Positions 6,416 through 12,749 of a stretch of DNA of 12,790 bases are shown here, in pieces. The stretch is from an uncultured Clostridia bacterium (GTDB taxonomy: Bacteria; Bacillota; Clostridia; Oscillospirales; Oscillospiraceae): assembly GCA_947169005.1 (NCBI GenBank), contig CAMVOG010000036.1:1-12790 (forward strand), written 5' to 3'. Position 1 is the first letter of the stretch. Every line of letters starts with the position of its first letter. The notes beneath the pieces were generated by a model, which saw only the letters and a program-made list of their open reading frames with translations, was not told where the DNA came from and searched no databases. Position numbers and translations under genes: made by a program.

Positions 6416-6808
6416 TCATGCTGTTAAATATGTCCTAACCGCTTGCAGAAAAATCGCCGCATTTTCCACCTGTTCCGCGACCTCAGCCTTGGATACGATG
6501 TAAAAATCGTCGTAATCACTGGCGGAGCGCGCGTCGAAGAGCAGGGAGATGATTTCAGACAGCTCGGTGCTGAATATTCCGGGCTTTACATACAGGCGGC
6601 GAAACTCGGAGATGATCCCGCTGTGACGCTTCATGTCGATTTCATCCAGGGCGAGTACGGCCCGCATGGCATGAAACACGGCGTAATAGGAACGGTTTGC
6701 CGCGCCCCGGAAGTCACCCGCCTCCACAAGCGCTTTTGCCGAAAGCAGGCATTGCTCCGCATGTTCCAGCCTCGCGCGGGACAGCGCGCGTTTTTCCTCA
6801 CTGCGCAT
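6416..6808 (-). CDS. HEPN-domain protein (HepT-like, probable toxin of an MNT/HEPN pair)
   Basis: This 130-residue, mostly helical protein carries the HEPN signature ANRSYYAVFHAM, with the R-x6-H pair at Arg39 and His46, and the later RSASDYDDF motif common to this branch (PF05168-like). HEPN proteins of this size are often RNases or RNase-derived toxins neutralised by an adjacent minimal nucleotidyltransferase, which AMPylates the HEPN partner in the characterised MntA/HepT system. Here the partner gene lies directly upstream and overlaps by 11 bases, so translation is coupled. The Arg and His are both present, which favours an active toxin over a degenerate one. Whether this pair acts as a toxin-antitoxin or in another role cannot be told from sequence. 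Confidence 0.85.
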   Translation of the reverse strand: MRSEEKRALSRARLEHAEQCLLSAKALVEAGDFRGAANRSYYAVFHAMRAVLALDEIDMKRHSGIISEFRRLYVKPGIFSTELSEIISLLFDARSASDYDDFYIVSKAEVAEQVENAAIFLQAVRTYLTA

Positions 6809-7139
6809 AGCGCACCCCTTCCAGCCTTACGTTGCGGTAATAGGGCAGCACGTCCGCATAGCGCTCAAACTGCGCCGTCGGCACCAGCGTGGCGGAAACC
6901 GTCACGTCATGGGCCAGGCTGAGCTCGCTGTTGATGGCCGCCAGGGTGCGGCGATATTCCCGCAGTCTGTCGGGGGCCTCGTCCACCGTCAAAAGCACGT
7001 CCACGTCCGATTCCGCGTCATAATCCCCGCGGGCATAGGAGCCGTATAAATAAGCCTCCCGCAGCTTGTGGGGGAAATGGCCCTCAAAGGCACGGCATAC
7101 TTCCGCCAGGATCTGTACAGCTTCATTTTGCGCGCACAT
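6798..7139 (-). CDS. MNT-type nucleotidyltransferase (MntA-like, probable antitoxin)
   Basis: This 113-residue minimal nucleotidyltransferase (pol beta fold) shows the GSYARGDY...DVD signature: Gly33-Ser34, ten residues, then Asp45 and Asp47, with a plausible third acidic residue Asp78 in AHDVTVS. All catalytic positions are therefore present. The start ATG at 7139 has AGGAGG six bases upstream. It is the first gene of the two-gene unit and overlaps the HEPN gene by 11 bases, the usual antitoxin-first arrangement. In characterised MntA/HepT systems the MNT protein adenylylates a tyrosine of the HEPN toxin. Alternatives such as antibiotic-modifying enzymes (kanamycin nucleotidyltransferase relatives) are less likely given the partner. 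Confidence 0.87.
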   Translation of the reverse strand: MCAQNEAVQILAEVCRAFEGHFPHKLREAYLYGSYARGDYDAESDVDVLLTVDEAPDRLREYRRTLAAINSELSLAHDVTVSATLVPTAQFERYADVLPYYRNVRLEGVRYAQ

Positions 7140-7171
7140 AGGCGTCCTCCTCTCCGTGGGTTACTGCTTAC

Positions 7172-7180
7172 AGTATAACA
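7172..7180 (-). promoter_or_regulatory. Extended -10 promoter candidate for the MNT/HEPN unit
   Basis: On the minus strand TGTTATACT matches an extended -10 (TG-n-TATAAT with one mismatch), about 33 bases before the MNT start codon. The -35 region is poor (TTTTCT at 7195-7200). Partly complementary ACTG/CAGT arms surround the -10, which could be an autoregulatory site, but this is weak. Confidence 0.35.
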
Positions 7181-7187
7181 GTTAAGG

Positions 7188-7212
7188 GAGAAAAAGAAAA
7201 GCGTTTTTTCTC
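7188..7212 (-). terminator. Weak A/U-rich inverted repeat after the acyl-CoA ligase gene
   Basis: GAGAAAAA (7188-7195) and TTTTTCTC (7205-7212) are complementary, with a nine-base loop and T-rich flanks on the minus strand. It lies about 35 bases past the stop of the upstream minus-strand gene and before the MNT promoter. The stem has little GC, so termination would be weak. Confidence 0.25.
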
Positions 7213-7244
7213 TGTCCTGCTCCCCGGTCCCCGCTGCCTGCCGC

Positions 7245-9524
7245 TCAGCTTCGCCCCGCGTCGCGGTTGCGGATCTCCACGCGGCGGACCTTGCCGCTGA
7301 TGGTCTTGGGCAGCTCGGTGACGAACTCGATGATGCGGGGGTACTTGTAGGGGGCCGTGTGGGTCTTGACGTAGTCCTGGATCTCCTTTTTCAGCGCGTC
7401 GCTGCCCTCCTTGCCCTTGACCAGGACGATGGTGGCCTTGACCACCTGGCCGCGGATGGGGTCCGGGGCGGCGGTGATGGCGCACTCCAGCACATAGGGC
7501 AGCTCCATGATGACGCTCTCGATCTCGAAGGGCCCGATGCGGTAACCGGAGGACTTGATCACGTCGTCGATGCGGCCCACGTACCAGAGGTAGCCGTCCT
7601 CATCCATGGTGGCCTGGTCGCCCGTGTGATAGAAGCCGTCGTGCCAGGCTTCCTTCGTGTGCTCCTCGTCCCCGTAATAGCCCTGGAAGAGGCCGCAGGG
7701 GCCGCGCCCGTCCCCGGTGCGGATGCAGATCTCGCCGGTCTCGCCGGGCTTGCACTCCCGCCCCTCGGGGTCCAGCACGTAGATGTCGTAGAGGGGGGTG
7801 GGCTTGCCCATGGAGCCCAGCTTCGGCGTGGTGCCCACCAGATTCGCCACGGAAAGGGTGGTCTCCGTCTGGCCGAAGCCCTCCATGATCCGCAGGCCCG
7901 TGGCCTTGAAAAACTGGTGGGAGACCTCCGGGTTCAGCGCCTCGCCGGCGGTGGTGGCGTATTTGATGCTGCTCAGATCGTATTTGGACAGGTCCTCCTT
8001 GATGAAGAAGCGGTACATGGTGGGCGGGGCGCAGAAGGTGGTGATGTTGTACTGCTTGAACATGGGCAGGATATCGTCGGAATTGAAGCGGTCAAAGTCA
8101 TAGACGAAGGTGGCCGCCTCGCAGAGCCACTGGCCGTAGAGCTTGCCCCAGAGGGCCTTGCCCCAGCCCGTGTCGGAAATGGTGAAGTGCAGGCCGTTCG
8201 GGTCCACGTTGTGCCAGTATTTGGCGGTGATATAGTGGCCCAGGGCGTAGGTGTAGGAGTGGGCGGCAATGCGGGGATAGCCGGAGGTGCCGGAGGTGAA
8301 GAGCATCAGCATGGTGTCGTCCCCGCAGGGGGTGGAGGAACTGCGCTCGTACACGTCAGAGCAGAGGGCCATTTCGCTGTTGAAGTCGTACCAGCCCTCC
8401 CGGCGGCCGCCCACCAGAATTTTCAGCATATCGGGGAAGTCCTTCGCCGCCAGCTCCGCCTGGTGAGCCACGTCCCCGTCCGCCGTGCAGACGATGGCCT
8501 TGACCCCGGCGGCCTTGTAGCGGTAGGTGAAATCATGCTCCACCAGCTGATTGGTGGCGGGGATGACGATGGCGCCCATCTTGTGCAGGGCCAGGATGGA
8601 GAACCAGAACTGATAGTGCCGCTTGAGCACCAGCATGACCTTGTCGCCCTTTTTGATGCCCAGGGACTCGAAGTAGTTGGCGGTCATGTTGGAATACTTC
8701 TTCATGTCCGCGAAGGTGAAGGTGTGGGGCTTCTTGTCGCCGCCCACCCAGACCATGGCGGTCTTGTCGGGGGCCTTGGAGGCCAGCTTATCCACACAGT
8801 CGTAGGCAAAGTTGAAGCGCTCGGTGTTCTTGAAGCGGATATCCTGCAGAACGCCGTTCTCGTCCACGTCCGTCTCGACGAACTCGTCCGCCACCGTGGA
8901 CTGGCGGAGCTGGGTCAGCACCTCCTCGGTGGGGGTGCGGTCCATCTTGAAGGTGAAGTCGTCCTCCCGGGCCTTGAGCACGATGGCGTAAAGCTCGCAG
9001 GGCTTCCCGTCCAGGGCCTTGATGGCGTGGGGGGCGGAGGAGTTATAGTAGATGGTGTCGCCCTCGGTCAGGATCTCCACCCGTTCGTTGATCTGGATGA
9101 ACATCTTGCCCTTGATGACGATGTCGATCTCCTGCCCGGCGTGGGAGGAAAACACCAGCTCCCCGCCCGGCTCGTAGGGGACCTTGACCCAGAAGGGCTC
9201 GGCGGACTTGTTCTTGAAGGAGGGGGCCAGGTCGTGGTAGATGAAGCCCGTGCGCCGGGCCAGGGGCAGGCCCTCCCCCTTGCGGGTAACGGTGTAAAGG
9301 GACAGGTTGGGGCTGGAGCCCTCCAGCAGGTCCTTGATCTCCACGCCGAAGGCATGGGCGCACTTGTAGATAAAGGTGAAGCCGAAGTCGGTCTCGCCCC
9401 GCTCCAGAACGCGGTATTCTTCCTCGGTGACCTCGGTCTTTTCGGCCATCTGGGCCTCGGTAAAGCCGGAGATCTCGCGCAGCTCGCGGATACGGGCCGC
9501 GACCTCTTTCAGTTGGTTTTCCAT
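7245..9524 (-). CDS. XRE helix-turn-helix / cupin / AMP-forming acyl-CoA ligase fusion protein
   Basis: The 759-residue protein has three parts. Residues 6-66 are an XRE-type HTH (ARIRELREISGFTEAQMAEK, then LERGETDFGFTFIYKCAHAFGVEIKDLL). Residues about 110-185 are a cupin (VFSSHAGQEIDIVIKGK and GDTIYYNSSAPHAIKAL). Residues about 230-755 are a full acyl-CoA synthetase of the medium-chain/aryl type, with P-loop TSGTSGYPR (410-418), GFGQTET (549-555), HTGD, VGRIDDVIKSSGYRIGPFE, and a catalytic Lys745 in TISGKVRR. The P-loop ends in Arg where Lys is usual. The start at 9524 has AAAGGAG nine bases upstream, after the T-box terminator. It is a single-gene unit. XRE-cupin proteins are usually separate one-component regulators, so the fusion may couple substrate sensing to activation. 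The substrate is unknown; branched-chain or aryl acids are candidates. Confidence 0.9.
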   Translation of the reverse strand: MENQLKEVAARIRELREISGFTEAQMAEKTEVTEEEYRVLERGETDFGFTFIYKCAHAFGVEIKDLLEGSSPNLSLYTVTRKGEGLPLARRTGFIYHDLAPSFKNKSAEPFWVKVPYEPGGELVFSSHAGQEIDIVIKGKMFIQINERVEILTEGDTIYYNSSAPHAIKALDGKPCELYAIVLKAREDDFTFKMDRTPTEEVLTQLRQSTVADEFVETDVDENGVLQDIRFKNTERFNFAYDCVDKLASKAPDKTAMVWVGGDKKPHTFTFADMKKYSNMTANYFESLGIKKGDKVMLVLKRHYQFWFSILALHKMGAIVIPATNQLVEHDFTYRYKAAGVKAIVCTADGDVAHQAELAAKDFPDMLKILVGGRREGWYDFNSEMALCSDVYERSSSTPCGDDTMLMLFTSGTSGYPRIAAHSYTYALGHYITAKYWHNVDPNGLHFTISDTGWGKALWGKLYGQWLCEAATFVYDFDRFNSDDILPMFKQYNITTFCAPPTMYRFFIKEDLSKYDLSSIKYATTAGEALNPEVSHQFFKATGLRIMEGFGQTETTLSVANLVGTTPKLGSMGKPTPLYDIYVLDPEGRECKPGETGEICIRTGDGRGPCGLFQGYYGDEEHTKEAWHDGFYHTGDQATMDEDGYLWYVGRIDDVIKSSGYRIGPFEIESVIMELPYVLECAITAAPDPIRGQVVKATIVLVKGKEGSDALKKEIQDYVKTHTAPYKYPRIIEFVTELPKTISGKVRRVEIRNRDAGRS

Positions 9525-9572
9525 CTTCCATACTCCTTTCTTTTCGTGCTGACGGGGGAAGGCTCTGAGAAC

Positions 9573-9607
9573 AAAAAATCCGTCCCAAGCCTTTGCTTGA
9601 GACGGAT
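9573..9607 (-). terminator. T-box intrinsic terminator
   Basis: The arms at 9595-9607 and 9578-9590 form a 13-bp stem with one G-U pair and a four-base loop, followed by six U residues. Its 5' arm (ATCCGTC) overlaps bases needed for the T-box antiterminator, which gives the usual mutually exclusive switch. Confidence 0.9.
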
Positions 9608-9849
9608 GAAATATCCGCGGTACCACTCAAATTCGCCGGAGACCGGCGCACCTCGTCAGGTTCTGTCAAACCCCTTGCCGTAACGTCGCAAACTCACGGG
9701 GGACGCCTCTTGCAAAAACGCTTCGGATCCCCGGCTCGGAAGTGATATGCCCTGGGCAGCCTCGCTGTTGGCTCGCAGCAAACGCCAACTCTCTGAAAGC
9801 TCCTCCGCCCGGCCGTCTTCGTCACAGCCTTTGTCGCTATTCGGTTGTG
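9573..9849 (-). promoter_or_regulatory. T-box riboswitch, probable isoleucine (AUC) specifier
   Basis: On the minus strand this leader has the T-box sequence GAGTGGTACCGCGG at 9615-9628, a terminator just downstream, and upstream Stem I elements: CAGAGAG, then a GTTGGC...GCCAAC distal stem (region 9771-9800). The specifier region reads GGGCATATCACTTCCGAGCC. CTTCCG can pair with CGGAGG on the 5' side of Stem I, which places AUC (9744-9746), followed by the usual A, in the specifier position. The bulge UGGU would pair with an ACCA tRNA end, consistent with tRNA-Ile discriminator A. A CGCCGG/CCGGCG hairpin (Stem III-like) precedes the antiterminator. The riboswitch lies about 50 bases upstream of the start of the ligase fusion gene and so should raise its expression when uncharged tRNA accumulates. 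The T-box call is firm; the codon is less so. Confidence 0.93.
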
Positions 9850-9855
9850 TAAATG

Positions 9856-9884
9856 ATTAAAGCACAGGGAGAGCGGTTTGTCAA
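9856..9884 (-). promoter_or_regulatory. Sigma-A promoter of the T-box leader
   Basis: Perfect TTGACA (9879-9884), a 17-base spacer, then TTTAAT (9856-9861). Transcription would start near 9849, giving a leader of about 325 bases that contains the whole T-box. Of the promoters in the window it has the best -35. Confidence 0.85.
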
Positions 9885-9905
9885 GAGGGAATTTTGAGAA
9901 ATCAG

Positions 9906-9940
9906 TACTCAGGACTCAGGACTTAGTACTCAGGACTTAG
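9906..9940. repeat. Heptamer tandem repeat, (T/G)ACT(C/T)AG x5
   Basis: Five contiguous units TACTCAG, GACTCAG, GACTTAG, TACTCAG, GACTTAG. It is the same family as 2221-2248. It lies just upstream of the T-box promoter. Positions 9941-9981 between it and the palindromic element show nothing recognisable. Confidence 0.88.
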
Positions 9941-9981
9941 GTAAACGATGATTAAAGAAGGCGGTCTGATCGTGCGATAAT

Positions 9982-10040
9982 CCTTCCCCCAGCGGGGGAA
10001 GGTGGCACGGCGCGTCCCCCGCAAGCGCCGTGACGGATGA
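9982..10040. repeat. Dispersed two-hairpin palindromic element
   Basis: CCTTCCCCC (9982-9990), AGC, GGGGGAAGG (9994-10002) forms a perfect 9-bp stem. CACGGCGC (10006-10013) and GCGCCGTG (10025-10032) form a second, followed by ACGGATGA. I recognise this pattern as a frequent intergenic repeat in gut Clostridia genomes, from memory and not from a search. It ends a few bases before the stop codon of the small lipoprotein gene and may act as its terminator. Confidence 0.65.
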
Positions 10041-10048
10041 GGGAGAAC

Positions 10049-10171
10049 TTATTTTTCGCCGTAAATCTCCCGCCAGTAGTCTAAAATATCCGTCTCCCGG
10101 GGTTTTTGCCCGCAGGCGGAGAGCAGAAGCAGGGCGCGGAGCAGCGGCGCGATCCGTTTTTTCATTTTCAT
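10049..10171 (-). CDS. Very small lipoprotein (about 40 residues)
   Basis: This short minus-strand frame encodes a basic N-terminus (MKMKKR), a hydrophobic stretch and a lipobox LSAC, then only 21 residues after the cysteine, ending DYWREIYGEK. AGGAGG lies eight bases before the chosen ATG; ATGs six bases up or down are alternatives (42 or 38 residues). A well-formed sigma-A promoter lies about 20 bases upstream. The product should be exported, lipid-modified and anchored outside the membrane. I do not recognise a family. Tiny lipoproteins may act as entericidin-like or signalling-peptide precursors, but it could equally be the start of a larger lipoprotein cut short, because the dispersed palindromic element begins right after the stop. 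Confidence 0.65.
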   Translation of the reverse strand: MKMKKRIAPLLRALLLLSACGQKPRETDILDYWREIYGEK

Positions 10172-10198
10172 CTTCATCCCCTCCTGCTTCTATATCCC

Positions 10199-10227
10199 AC
10201 TATAACCCGTTTTTGTGACAGCTGCAA
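10199..10227 (-). promoter_or_regulatory. Sigma-A promoter for the small lipoprotein gene
   Basis: TTGCAG (10222-10227), a 17-base spacer and TATAGT (10199-10204) on the minus strand. The predicted start is about 15-20 bases before the ribosome binding site-start codon region, so the untranslated leader is very short. It supports the reality of the small gene. Confidence 0.7.
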
Positions 10228-10278
10228 TTGCTTTTTCATCTCTGCGGTCGCCCCTGCGCCCTTGCCCGACGAAAAAAC

Positions 10279-10307
10279 TTGACCCACGGGGCATGGTTTG
10301 ATATGAT
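10279..10307 (+). promoter_or_regulatory. Sigma-A promoter for the zinc-ribbon gene and probable downstream operon
   Basis: TTGACC (10279-10284), exactly 17 bases, then TATGAT (10302-10307). It is divergent from the lipoprotein promoter and about 60 bases upstream of the start codon at 10366. It also argues against a start further upstream. Confidence 0.75.
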
Positions 10308-10365
10308 ACAAAAAGAAGCGTATCGGGCCGATAAACCGCCCGAACAACGGAAAGGAGAAATAAAA

Positions 10366-10929
10366 ATGCGGCTTTTGGATATCAAGTGCCCTTCCTGCGG
10401 GGCGAGCCTCGGCGCGCCGAGCGTCAACCAGGTCATGGTCTGCGAATACTGCGGCACGCGCTTTCTGCCCGATGAGGGGGATGCTCCGGACAAGGGGGTC
10501 GCCTGGGCGGCGGAATCCGCGGCGTCAAGCGGCATGTCCATGGAGAGCTACGCGGCCCAGCTCTGCGAGGAGCTTCTGATCGAGGCGGGCGAGTCCTCCT
10601 TCAAAAGCGCGCCGAAAATTCTGAAGGGGCTGAACGTCGGCTCTGACGAGAAGGTTTTTCTGATCCACGACGATACCTTCATGAAAAGCGGCAAAAACGG
10701 CTTCGCCATCACCGACAAGGGGCTGCACATCCGCGGCCAGGGCGAGGACGCCTCCTTCCTGGACTGGCGCGAGTTTTCCAAGCTGGGGGAGCCGGAGGAC
10801 GCCGGCGCCGGCAATATCAAGTGCGGCGCGAGACTGGTCTGCTATTTCACGGACGACAACGAGATCTTTGATCTGCTTCTGCCCATGTATCAGAAGCTGC
10901 TGCGCCACGCGAAGGTTCGCTTCGCCTGA
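10366..10929 (+). CDS. Zinc-ribbon protein of unknown function
   Basis: The 187-residue protein starts with a zinc ribbon: CPSC at 8-11 and CEYC at 26-29, as in many double-CxxC regulators or adaptor proteins. A linker rich in Ala, Ser and Gly follows. Then comes a conserved-looking globular domain from about 93 with VFLIHDDTFMKSGKNGFAITDKGLHIRG, a pattern I associate with small PH-like domains that follow zinc ribbons in Firmicutes; that link is from memory. No membrane segment is visible. The start at 10366 is supported by AAAGGAG eight bases upstream and by the promoter at 10279-10307. The next gene begins 33 bases later, so co-transcription is likely, but a functional tie to the dehydrogenases is not evident. 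Confidence 0.82.
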   Translation: MRLLDIKCPSCGASLGAPSVNQVMVCEYCGTRFLPDEGDAPDKGVAWAAESAASSGMSMESYAAQLCEELLIEAGESSFKSAPKILKGLNVGSDEKVFLIHDDTFMKSGKNGFAITDKGLHIRGQGEDASFLDWREFSKLGEPEDAGAGNIKCGARLVCYFTDDNEIFDLLLPMYQKLLRHAKVRFA

Positions 10930-10962
10930 GGCGGGAAGAAAACGACAAGGAGATGAACGCCC

Positions 10963-11937
10963 ATGGTAAACGTGGTGCTGTCCTCCCCCTTCCGTGAGGA
11001 GTGCCGGAGGATCATTTTGGAGGCGGGCGGGGACCGCTGCCGCTTCACGGAGCTGAGCCAGGACACCCCGGAGGCGGAGGCGAAGGCCGCCATGGCCGAG
11101 GCGGAGGTGCTGATCGGCTTCACCTCCCCGGCCCTGCTGGCCGAGGCCAAAAAGCTGAAATGGATGCAGATGACCTGGGCCGGGGTGGACGCCATTGACA
11201 GCTTCGTGCCCCGGGACCTGCTGCTCACCAACGCCAGCGGCGCCTTCGGGCCCGTGATTTCGGAGTACGTGATGGCGAGCCTCCTGTCCCTGGCCCGGCT
11301 GCTGCCCACCTATATCCGCCAGCAGACCTGGCAGCGCCAGAGCCGGGAGCTGACCTTAGAGGGCAAGCGGGCCCTCATTTTGGGGGCCGGGGATATCGGC
11401 GGCTGCGTGGCCCGGCGGCTGCGGGCCTTCGACGTGTACAACGTGGGCGTGCGCCGGGTGCGCCGGGCCCTGCCGGAGAATTTTGACGAGATGGTGACCC
11501 TGGCGGAGCTGGATGAAGAGCTCCCCAAGGCGGACCTGGTCATCTGCTCCCTGCCCGCCACGGCCCAGACCAAGGGCCTGCTGGACGAGCGGCGGCTGCG
11601 GCTGATGAAGGACAGCGCCATCCTTGTGAACGTGGGCCGGGGGGACCTCATTGACACCAAGGCTCTGGAGAAGGTGCTGGCCGAGGGCCATCTTTTCGGC
11701 GTGGGCCTGGACGTGACGGACCCGGAGCCCCTGCCCGACGACAGCCCCCTGTGGAAAATGAACAACGTGGTCATCACGCCCCACACCTCCGGCCTGGGCT
11801 TCGGCGCCATTTCCCAGACCCAGGTGCGGGTGGCGACGATCTGCGCGGAGAACCTGCGCCGCTATCTGGCGGGGGAGCCCGTGAAAAACGTGGTGGACCG
11901 GGCGGCGGGCTACCGCGCCACGGTCATGGACGCATAA
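10963..11937 (+). CDS. D-2-hydroxyacid dehydrogenase family protein
   Basis: The 324-residue enzyme belongs to the D-isomer-specific 2-hydroxyacid dehydrogenases (glyoxylate/hydroxypyruvate reductase, phosphoglycerate dehydrogenase relatives), which interconvert 2-oxoacids and D-2-hydroxyacids. The Rossmann loop is GAGDIGG (141-147). The catalytic trio is Arg226 in NVGRGDLID, Glu255 in DVTDPEPLP and His274 in ITPHTSG. After the second beta strand there is VGVRRVRR instead of an acidic residue, which suggests NADP(H) use. AAGGAG lies ten bases before the ATG. The following SDR gene is 17 bases downstream. The exact substrate cannot be read from sequence; with the SDR neighbour a sugar-acid or hydroxyacid conversion is plausible. 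Confidence 0.93.
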   Translation: MVNVVLSSPFREECRRIILEAGGDRCRFTELSQDTPEAEAKAAMAEAEVLIGFTSPALLAEAKKLKWMQMTWAGVDAIDSFVPRDLLLTNASGAFGPVISEYVMASLLSLARLLPTYIRQQTWQRQSRELTLEGKRALILGAGDIGGCVARRLRAFDVYNVGVRRVRRALPENFDEMVTLAELDEELPKADLVICSLPATAQTKGLLDERRLRLMKDSAILVNVGRGDLIDTKALEKVLAEGHLFGVGLDVTDPEPLPDDSPLWKMNNVVITPHTSGLGFGAISQTQVRVATICAENLRRYLAGEPVKNVVDRAAGYRATVMDA

Positions 11938-11954
11938 GTGAAGGAGGAATTTAA

Positions 11955-12749
11955 ATGACCGATATTGAGCTCATTCAGGACTTTTCGCTGGACTATTTTC
12001 GCCTGGACGGGAAGGCGGCCATCGTCACCGGGGCCAACAAGGGCCTGGGCATGGGCTACGCCGTGGCCCTGGCGAAGGCGGGGGCAGATATCTACCTGCC
12101 CTACCGCAGCGGCGACATTGAGGAGGTCAGGAGCCTCATCGAGGCTACGGGCCGCCGGGTGGAGTTCATCCAGGGCGATCTGACGGACATGGACCACATC
12201 CGCGCCATCGTGAAGGGCTGCCTGGACGCTTACGGGCACATCGACATTTTAGTGAACAACGCCGGGACCAACTGCTTCGCGGACTTTGCCGACTTCCCGG
12301 ACGAGGGCTATCTGCGGGTGGTGAACACGAATCTGAACTCCGTCTACTTCCTCAGCCACGAGGTCTCCCGGGAAATGGTGAAGCAGCGCAGTGGCAAGAT
12401 CATCAACATCGGCTCCGCCCTCACCTACACCGCCGACGAGCGCTGCCCCTCCTACGTCGCCGCCAAGCACGGCGTCCTGGGCCTGACCCGCTCCTTCGCC
12501 AACGAGCTTGGCAAGTACAACGTCCAGACCAATATGGTGGCCCCCGGCTTCATCGAGACGGGCTGCACCACCGGCGTGACGAGTGACGACGACTTCACCC
12601 AGCGCATCACCCGCCGCACCCCCGCGGGCCGCTGGGGCAACTTGGCCGACATTATGGGCACCATCGTTTTCCTGGCCTCCCGCGCCTCGGACTACCTCAA
12701 CGGCAGCGATATCAAGGTGGACGGGGGATTTTCCACGAAGCTGGTCTAA
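11955..12749 (+). CDS. Short-chain dehydrogenase/reductase (KduD/gluconate 5-dehydrogenase-like)
   Basis: The 264-residue protein is a classical SDR: cofactor loop TGANKGLG (25-32), NNAG (101-104), catalytic Ser154 in NIGSAL, Tyr167 and Lys171 in YVAAKHG, and the C-terminal DIKVDGGFS. The opening F-x-L-x-GKAAIVTGANKGLGMGYAVALAKAGADI resembles 2-deoxy-D-gluconate 3-dehydrogenase (KduD) and gluconate 5-dehydrogenase. Such enzymes oxidise or reduce a sugar-acid hydroxyl with NAD(P). AAGGAGG lies seven bases upstream of the ATG, and the gene follows the hydroxyacid dehydrogenase by 17 bases, so the two are almost certainly co-transcribed. More genes of the operon may lie beyond the window, since no terminator is seen in the last 41 bases. 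Confidence 0.92.
   Translation: MTDIELIQDFSLDYFRLDGKAAIVTGANKGLGMGYAVALAKAGADIYLPYRSGDIEEVRSLIEATGRRVEFIQGDLTDMDHIRAIVKGCLDAYGHIDILVNNAGTNCFADFADFPDEGYLRVVNTNLNSVYFLSHEVSREMVKQRSGKIINIGSALTYTADERCPSYVAAKHGVLGLTRSFANELGKYNVQTNMVAPGFIETGCTTGVTSDDDFTQRITRRTPAGRWGNLADIMGTIVFLASRASDYLNGSDIKVDGGFSTKLV

Noticed and set aside
5013..6419. 468-residue minus-strand open frame opposite dpaA-dpaB
   Set aside because: Antisense shadow, Gln/Gly/Arg rich; dpaA and dpaB on the other strand are unambiguous.
7359..9683. 774-residue plus-strand open frame opposite the ligase fusion
   Set aside because: Antisense shadow with biased Gly/Leu/Val/His composition; the minus strand carries the HTH, cupin and ligase motifs and the T-box leader.
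9744..9746. Other specifier readings such as UCA or UAU next to AUC
   Set aside because: Only AUC is followed by the usual A and lies directly before the CUUCCG arm of lower Stem I; UCA would be followed by C. Kept as the main uncertainty of the T-box assignment.
10030..10218. 62-residue plus-strand open frame in the gap
   Set aside because: Low-complexity translation, no RBS; the opposite strand carries a promoter, RBS and lipobox peptide.
10228..10365. N-terminal extension of the zinc-ribbon protein
   Set aside because: The region contains the promoter (10279-10307) and the RBS for the ATG at 10366; the zinc ribbon starts right after that ATG.
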